A stretch of 64,000 bases of DNA. Origin: Mya arenaria (taxonomy: Eukaryota; Mollusca; Bivalvia; Myida; Myidae). The DNA lies in NCBI RefSeq assembly GCF_026914265.1, contig NC_069136.1, forward strand, positions 26,858,701-26,922,700. Reading direction: 5' to 3'. The position numbers and the translations under genes are program-made. The notes beneath the pieces are model-generated. The model made no database searches and was not told where the DNA came from. It was given only the letters and a program-made list of their open reading frames with translations. Below, piece after piece: positions 57,866 to 64,000 of this stretch (the stretch's first letter is position 1; every line of letters starts with the position of its first letter).

Positions 57866-58549
57866 ATTCAGTATCACACAGTGATCATATTGTCAGAACA
57901 TATTTAACGCATACGTTAGTTAGTTCAGTAAGCATTTATATATGAAACAAAACATGTATATGCCGTGATAACGTTTATGACAAGTTATCTATATATTGCT
58001 TAAAAGTCGTAGCAGGTCGTAGAAATATCGATCATATGGTTGTACAACCTGTTTTTGTTCATTTGCTTAATGTGTAAAAATATTTTACACATTGCCGACA
58101 AAGTTTTGAAAAAAAGAATGTTTGTAATTAGAATATGTATGTATATTCATAGGCATTTGGCACAAATGTGTTTGGAAATAAATTCTAAATCCTTCTTGTA
58201 TGTTAATACATGAAGTGTTTCTCTTTTGGTGTGTTTGAGTGAGTTCAGTATGTGGTCGCCAAGCCGGACAAGTGGGTTTCCGGGTACTCCGGTTCCCCCC
58301 ACATCACATGACCACTCTCACGCGTAACGTCATGTCAACGAGAGTGATTAATATAATGTTATTATTACTTGTTTCACAATCGTTGTAAAATAAATAAGTT
58401 TAAACTAAACTAGTGTTTCCCTCATGTCTTTATGCAGTCTTCATAGGACGGAGGCGGTGCGTTCGGATCTGAAAAGGAAAACCATTTTGTTTTCAAATAT
58501 AATACCACCACAATGAGCCATGTAGCTGTCCGCGTATACGAAAAACTCC

Positions 58550-58870
58550 AATCAGAACACTTCAGCAATTTCCCATCGAACACAACCTCGGATGTATATG
58601 GTCGGTTTACAAAGTTAGAAGTCTTTACATTTTACTACGCTGCAAGTAGATCTCGATGTAATTTCAATTTAGCAGTTTAGCACAATCTACTCTGAGGAAT
58701 ATTAATGCAATAATACCCTTCAATGGGAATCATTTTAACATTCGTTATAACAAATACACGTTAACGCACTATTATCAATATATATGTTTTTAATTTTACG
58801 AACTACTTTCACGTATGCACCGGCATACATCCGAGCCTCGTTGTATGGCGGAGATTGCCGAAGTTAAAAT
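58550..58870 (+). mobile_element. CCTCGGATG MITE, copy 4
   Basis: Paralogous to copy 2 at 46296 through the segmental duplication: CATCGAACACAACCTCGGATG to GCACCGGCATACATCCGAG. Confidence 0.7.
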
Positions 58871-58923
58871 TGCTAACGAAGACCAAAATCAACGCTAATA
58901 AAATGCCAAGCATCGATTCAAAC

Positions 58924-59165
58924 AAAAAAACATTCTACAGATTATATAGAATTTTACTGTCTCGTAGGAACCACTTACTCATGTATAAAAAAATAGTTGA
59001 TTGCTCCAACGGTTTTAACGTTTGACGTCATACACTGTTGCATTCCACTTTTTATGTCGGTATATTTCATAAAAACATTCTACAGATTATATACAACTTT
59101 ACTTTCTCGTATGAACCATTAACTCATGTATCAAATTCTAGTTGTTTGCTCCAACGGTTTTTACT
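58924..59165. repeat. Tandem duplication in the gene B 3' flank
   Basis: AAACATTCTACAGATTATAT to GCTCCAACGGTTTT occurs at about 58924 and again at about 59072. Copy A has only one copy, so this happened after the segmental duplication. It leaves a decayed echo of the region just after the gene B stop. Confidence 0.75.
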
Positions 59166-59186
59166 CTTGACGCAATAGATTCAAAG

Positions 59187-59341
59187 TTAGTTACCGTAAA
59201 TATTCGCCTGAGTCGTGACTGCCATTCCTCCCAACGCTGGTGCGGACGGAGTAACAGCCGGTTGGTATTGATTTGTGTTTGGATGGGGCTGGTATGGACT
59301 GTATCCAGCCGCCGGTTGTCCATATTGAGGTTGGCTTGAAC
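59187..59341 (-). CDS. Gene B exon 5 (cytoplasmic tail)
   Basis: 155 bp, the same length as in gene A, GSSQPQYGQPAAGYSPYQPH to ANIYGN and TAA. Only a handful of changes from gene A, clustered near ALGG(N/M)A. Confidence 0.8.
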
Positions 59342-62300
59342 CTAAAATTAACAACGATTACCGTGATTTGTGATAAGTTTGAACATTATTTAACAAAAAA
59401 TGCATTTATGGCTGGTTTTGACCGAACTACAATAAATAGTGCATTGTGGTTGAAATATTGAGATTGGTTTTAACCTGTATCGAGCAACTATTTAAAAAAT
59501 ATCAGTATGATATTTCAAATCATTAACAGTATGATATTTCAAATCATTAACAGTATGATATTTCAAATCATTAACAGTGGTACTCGTATTTAAAATCAAT
59601 ACATACACATCTCTAACAAACATAATTCTTGAGTGATGAACTTTTAACTACTTACTGAATAATGCATTTATAGAAAATAGTAATAAGTGATAAAGTAAAA
59701 GATTTGCTTAAAGATTTACAGTGATCAACTATCGTCTAATAAGGTAGAAATACCATGTTTTCTGCACCTTTCTTTCAAATTAAACACAGTATCCTTAATA
59801 AGAACCAATGTTTTCGATGTTTATTCATCCTTTTAGCTAAATTAAAACAATTGTATTCATTTTGGTAAATTTGGTAGTTAGAGTGCATCTTAAAGCGAAC
59901 TAGTCACAGATGAATATACCATTTGCAGGAATGGGCGTAGCTTGGTAAAGGACATGTGGCATGTTCGTCATCCTCTGTCGACGTTTCCTCGCTACCACTA
60001 CACACGCAATAATGAATATGAAGACCAGTACAAATACAAGTCCTACTACTATGCCAACTGTATAGGAAGAACTGGTCTCACTTTCATACGATTTACGACC
60101 TGGCACTGAAATGGAAAGCAACAGACAATGATAACTCCATTTGCAAAAAAATGCAATGTCTTTGAACATAAAATGGTGGCAATACCATTAAATTGTAAAA
60201 ATAACCACGGAGCTCTAAGTGAATTCCATCAAATCAATGAAATTTCTACTGATATTTATTGCTCGAAAGGTGATATTAAAAGGTTGTATTTACGTTTTGT
60301 TCAGTGTTTACCTATCTTATTATTTCAATATTTTAAATAAAAAAGTATAGAACATATTTATTACCAGACCACGTGGGCTCGAATTCTAATCGTTCGAAAC
60401 CAAAGTTGTTTTTATATGTAGTCTTGTTTATAGCAATATCTAAACTCTTCGCGTATCACGCATGATTGTATGAAGTACAGATACGACGCCATCTCTATGA
60501 AAGAACAAAACGCAATTGGGCAAGCATGTATTACTATATTAGTTATGCTTCGAACAGTCGATTGAACTACTCACATCCTTTTCTGTAAAAGCGCAATTTC
60601 ACATCGTCAACAACAGGACGACTAGCGGCGTGTGACGACTTCACCAGGACATACAGATTGGAAGTTCTCGTCGTACCACACCATGTGCAACAGGTGGAGG
60701 ACCCGCAGCTCCATGACTTAAACAGCAGCAGAAATATTTGCAGGTCAAACGTGCAAAAGGTGTTAAATTGCATTAAAATTATCAAAATGGAGGTACTAGA
60801 ATATATAAACATTGCCTTCATCTCGCAAGTTATTGATCGTGTACAGTTAATTAAAAAACCGATATTGGCTGTGGACGTATTGTCGATTTGTAGTACGTTA
60901 AGTAAGGCAAAGAATTTACGTCAACACATATTAATTCTCTGCGTAATATTTTTTTACATTTATCTGTTCCCCTCGGTTCCTTGCCAAGATTTTTTTTTAA
61001 GATTTTCTTAACGTTGCAATCTTATGCACGCATTTAAATAAAGTGGTATTGAATTATCACAATTTAAAATCGCATAACACCATACGCACCAATTTATAAC
61101 CCGGTGTATTAATCATTTTCATATTACATGTCAAAAAGAAGTTATAACGATACCTGATTTCAATTTGCGATACAAAATGGCGTCTGTCTTACCTTTTTTG
61201 GATCCAAATATTTGCTAATAATGTTTCGATATATCGATACATTAGTTCTACAATTATTTATATTCATTGTTAAAACATCTATGCATATGGTTTGTTGAAA
61301 TGAATCCCAGTTAATAAGCTTGATGTAACATCCATCTTCAAGTCGTGTGTTAACGGGGTCTCCTTTGTAGAGAACAGTAACATCCGGCCCAATAAATGAA
61401 TCTGAACCAAAGTCGAAATAATCTCCACATGTGTCGGACGAAATAGTCACTGTTTCAGCTCCTGTAAAATATTAAAAAGTTTTAAGGTGCGATGCTATCA
61501 AATAGTTAGGACAGAGATTACTTAATTGTCTTTTTATTGTATGGACAATTGACCAACATGTTAGAAAGATCCACATGTGTATTTAACAACGTAAGAAAAA
61601 AATACGTTTCTTAAAGAAGTAATAAAGTTGGTTGAACGTAACCATTGTGTATCACACAAAGTTACCAAAACCCGTGTAGGAGTACACACACTGAGGTGAA
61701 AATGTACACAAAAAGTAGATCAAGTACATCCAGCATGCTCAGCCTATTTTTGAAATTACAAACCATTCAGCTTCAAATCCTATAAAGATGAAAAGTAGCT
61801 GATGGTCTGAGATAGAACAACCGTGCTTTAATTCACTGTCATGTGTTAATTAAAAGAAATAAGGCAGGTTACAATGAGTAGGCACTTCCGAATTGGTGTA
61901 ATTTGCCCAAACAGAGTGCGTGTAGTGCAAACATAGCGTTCCAAGTCACATACATGAACAATTAAATATTAAATGATTGCATTTTTATAAAAACTTCCTG
62001 AGTGCTCAACACAAACCGTCACGGTTTTATGCTTTATACTTAATTTCCTTAGAAACTTTTTTTTTGTTATTCGGTTGAGACAAGGCGAAATTAAAATAAA
62101 AAACAACTCCATATCTTTGAAAAGAATAAGCGGGCAAAGATGAAAAAAAGGTTTCCGTTGTACATTAAGCATTTAAAATGAAAGTACATAGCGGTATTTT
62201 TTCTGAAAAAAAATGGTGCGGTAAGAAAATTGACGAACAAGCATCTATGAAGTATGGCCTAAACAATCATTCAAATCTACACACACATACAATTTAAGTT

Positions 62301-63129
62301 ATCACATAATCCCATAGTACAAAAAGAGTTTATTGCTATTAAATATATAGTGCATTGAACACTCATAGGTTTCCTCCTTGTGGGTTTCAAGTATTTACAA
62401 CGACGAGTAATACACCAGTCAATTGTAACCACGGCCCCCCAGGTCCGGGGAATAGCGGGGAATTTGACTTTCAGTCCAGCCAACCCCGGGTAAAATCACC
62501 GTCCTGCGGGAACGAACTGATGGTCAAATCCCCGCCAAATGCCCCCGCACCCCAGGGAGCATAGGTAAGGCCCAATCCCCGCTATATTTTGCGCAAGGAC
62601 AAAACCACCGCATTCACCTGGCACTGCGGGGCCACCTAAAAGGTATAAACACGGCCCATTTCCCCGCGGCTATCCCAGGTATACCCCCGGACCTTGAGGG
62701 GCCGTGGTTACAATTGACTGGTGCATAAAGTCAAACAGAACAGTGTTTTTAAACATAAATCACATGAAAACTTTAACACTTCATGTATGAAAGAATTAAA
62801 AAAAATCAAAGTATATTACATTTTTGTTTAAAGAATATTTTGTAAGTCTGAAGCAAGTCTACTTTATTATGGCGAATATTTTTACTATCGTCAGGTGAAA
62901 AAGAATTGTGGCATTCTAGCGCGTTCATTCAACAATTAAAAAAAGCAGCATCGACAATTAGAAAAAAGGTATTTTAAATACTTACGTACACATCTCCAAA
63001 TACATAGCATATGATATAGAATCACTATTAACGCGAATTCCTTTTCCATTTTAGACCAATATTTACAATCGCATACTGACAAAAGTTTCCTCCCTTTTTC
63101 CAATAGCCTGGCTAACGCGTCGTGTTGTT
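59187..63129 (-). CDS. Gene B: paralogue of gene A
   Basis: Same five-exon plan on the minus strand: 63049-62986, 61461-61193, 60716-60575, 60105-59920 and 59341-59187. All are in phase, giving 271 residues. Signal peptide MEKEFALIVILYHMLCIWRC; eight ectodomain cysteines in the same places (DTCGDYFDFGSD in exon 2, SWSCGSSTCCTWCG in exon 3) and the same NVS sequon. The membrane helix is at about 174-197, followed by RKRRQR, then the conserved tail ending ANIYGN. The linker before the helix is longer than in gene A (GRKSYESETSSS). Function unknown; the intact frame and splice sites in both paralogues argue that both are live. The 5' exon acceptor at 63129 implies a further upstream exon, but an LTR element now lies about 80 bp beyond it. 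Confidence 0.8.
59900..60105 (-). CDS. Gene B exon 4 (transmembrane), with alternative end
   Basis: Spliced end at 59920 (AAATG|GTATAT) joins exon 5. The unspliced frame continues GIFICD to TAG 59902-59900. Minus-strand AATAAA at 59825-59820 follows the read-through stop. Confidence 0.78.
60575..60716 (-). CDS. Gene B exon 3 (Cys cluster)
   Basis: Same TTTAAG acceptor as gene A; encodes SWSCGSSTCCTWCGTTRTSN and onward with one extra Val (PVVDD). Donor GTGAGT, phase 1. Confidence 0.78.
61193..61461 (-). CDS. Gene B exon 2 (ectodomain)
   Basis: Four cysteines, one codon longer than gene A exon 2 (WDSFQQT against WDSQKT). Acceptor TTTACAG, donor GTAAGA, phase 0 out. Confidence 0.82.
62411..62725. 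mobile_element. GC-rich MITE with TAA target duplication (Harbinger-like)
   Basis: 315 bp, far richer in G+C than its surroundings. TIRs begin T(A/G)CACCAGTCAATTGTAACC and extend about 38 bp. Flanked by TAA on both sides; the empty site in copy A (GAGTAAAGTCA near 52061) has a single TAA. A 3-bp TWA duplication is the mark of PIF/Harbinger elements. The frame at 62355-62564 across it is not a gene. Confidence 0.8.
62986..63129 (-). CDS. Gene B exon with start codon and signal peptide
   Basis: Acceptor TTTTTTGTAG before 63129; the coding part is 63049-62986. The upstream frame stays open here, unlike gene A, but contains no Met within the exon, so MEKEF is taken as the start. Confidence 0.73.
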
Positions 63130-63210
63130 CTACAAAAAATAAACAAAGAATCTGAGGTGATTCGCTTAAGCTTGGAGCGTCACACGATCCCACTAAGTGC
63201 TTTGGAAGAA

Positions 63211-63403
63211 TGTTATTGTAACATTATACGGCAATGAATTAATTCCTCCCGCTATTTATAGTTCATCTTGTATGATAAGGCCAGCAAGCCAACACAGGCG
63301 GTCAGTTTATCTCTAGCAGTCAGAGCTGTACCATCCTCACCAATATCATATGTATCAATAATAAATAGTTAGAACACATGCAGTCGTTCTTCATAACATA
63401 ACA
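63211..63403 (+). mobile_element. 5' LTR of a Ty3/gypsy-like retrotransposon
   Basis: 193 bp, starting TGTTAT and ending ATAACA (TG...CA with inverted ends), immediately followed by a TGG-initiated primer-binding site. The left border is fixed by comparison with copy A, which reads through this point. The 3' LTR is outside the window. Confidence 0.75.
63253..63260 (+). promoter_or_regulatory. LTR TATA-like box
   Basis: TATTTATA inside the LTR, about 40 bp from its left end, a plausible element promoter pointing right, away from gene B. Confidence 0.4.
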
Positions 63404-63417
63404 TGGTGCCAGAAAAG
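63404..63417 (+). other. Primer-binding site
   Basis: TGGTGCCAGAAAAG begins at the first base after the LTR. TGG pairs with the CCA end of a tRNA. The tRNA was not identified. Confidence 0.55.
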
Positions 63418-63510
63418 AACTCATCGATCATATAGTATTAAATGTGGATTATTTTAATATTGGATCGTTAATTAATAGATTAAGCATCTAATAAACTGTT
63501 CACTGTGAGA

Positions 63511-64000
63511 ATGGAGTTAAGTAGTGTTCCAACACCGTGCATGGATTGGAATAGCTCAAATCTTCCGGAAGCTTGGAAGAAGTTCACAGAGCACTGTGAG
63601 CTTATTTTTAAGGGTCCACTTAAAGGGAAGGATGAGGATGTACACATCACCTATTTGCAACTTTGGATGGGTGAAAAGGGTCGGGACCTGTACAAAACAC
63701 TAGAACTGTCAGCGTCCGACAGAGAACATTTGTCAGCAATTTGTGAAGCGATTAGTAAACACCTACAGCCGACGATCAACCCCGTTTTTACACGGTATCG
63801 TTTCAACAATATGATACAGGGAGAACTTTCTATCGAAGAATTCTTGACCAAATTGAGAGTATTGGTGAAGGATTGCAATTATAAGAACAGCGAAGACATG
63901 ATCAGGGATAGGATTGTGTTTGGAATAGTATCACAAAAAATCCGAGAAAAACTCATTAATATGGGAGAAAATTTGACCTTGAGCAAGGCTATTCAAATAT
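63511..64000 (+). CDS. Ty3/gypsy-like gag, partial at right edge
   Basis: An open frame of 163 codons from the ATG at 63511, running off the window with no stop. The product has the helical retrotransposon-gag composition: MDWNSSNLPEAWKKFTEHCE near the start, LQLWMGEKGRDLY, and FLTKLRVLVKDC in the middle. It lies 107 bp after the LTR and in the same direction, so it forms one element with it. The intact frame suggests a fairly recent insertion. Capsid subdomain and lineage (short LTR suggests a Mag-like type) are inferred; pol lies outside. Confidence 0.85.
   Translation, partial: MELSSVPTPCMDWNSSNLPEAWKKFTEHCELIFKGPLKGKDEDVHITYLQLWMGEKGRDLYKTLELSASDREHLSAICEAISKHLQPTINPVFTRYRFNNMIQGELSIEEFLTKLRVLVKDCNYKNSEDMIRDRIVFGIVSQKIREKLINMGENLTLSKAIQI

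Larger units (their letters stand above)
54930..63200. repeat. Segmental duplication, copy B
   Basis: Partner of copy A (43745-53000). Copy B has its own insertions: the sequence at 55140-56010, the palindromic element at 57110-57690, the GC-rich MITE at 62411-62725 and the LTR element from 63211. Confidence 0.9.

Noticed and set aside
62355..62564. Pro/Gly-rich frame resembling a small protein
   Set aside because: Lies across the GC-rich MITE; its openness is due to base composition.

Overview
The window looks like AT-rich genomic DNA from a bivalve mollusc. The reasons are: a Cvsi-like 12-cysteine peptide gene, a family known to me only from bivalves; two arrays resembling bivalve 'pearl' elements (tandem core repeats plus a GACC/GACA tetranucleotide tract); expanded intronless Cys-loop receptors; GT-AG introns; and dense MITE, SINE and LINE debris. 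The species cannot be named from sequence alone.

Layout. (1) 417-21817, minus strand: the first 26 coding exons (about 968 codons) of a cohesin STAG/SA subunit. Every exon junction joins in phase, and the last part of the gene lies beyond the left edge. Its introns hold a pogo/Tigger-like MITE, two pearl-like arrays with the same 145-bp period, a 29-bp minisatellite, a tandem array of tRNA-derived SINE heads, an inverted repeat pair and a dead duplicate of exon 9. (2) 24018-24997, plus strand: a compact two-exon gene with a TATA box for a secreted 79-residue peptide resembling bivalve Cvsi serine-protease inhibitors. (3) 25.6-30.7 kb: MITEs, a CA microsatellite and a decayed LINE. (4) 30836-41967, minus strand: three intact intronless Cys-loop channel genes in tandem, with cation-type M2 segments but without canonical acetylcholine-binding residues. 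(5) 43.7-63.2 kb: a segmental duplication carrying two paralogous five-exon minus-strand genes, A (47302-52480) and B (59187-63129). Each encodes a secreted-leader, cysteine-rich, single-pass membrane protein of unrecognised family. Both copies keep the same choice between two C-termini: a spliced Gln/Pro/Tyr-rich tail, or a short tail made by reading into the intron. (6) 63211-64000, plus strand: the left end of a Ty3/gypsy-like LTR retrotransposon (LTR, primer-binding site, gag) starting about 80 bp from the 5' exon of gene B.

No pathway links the genes. STAG is a housekeeping chromosome gene; the receptors, the peptide and the A/B pair look like lineage-expanded surface or secreted genes. 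The A/B duplication is useful because each copy serves as the pre-insertion allele for mobile elements in the other. All gene models are read by eye from splice sites and family resemblance; no alignment or search was run.
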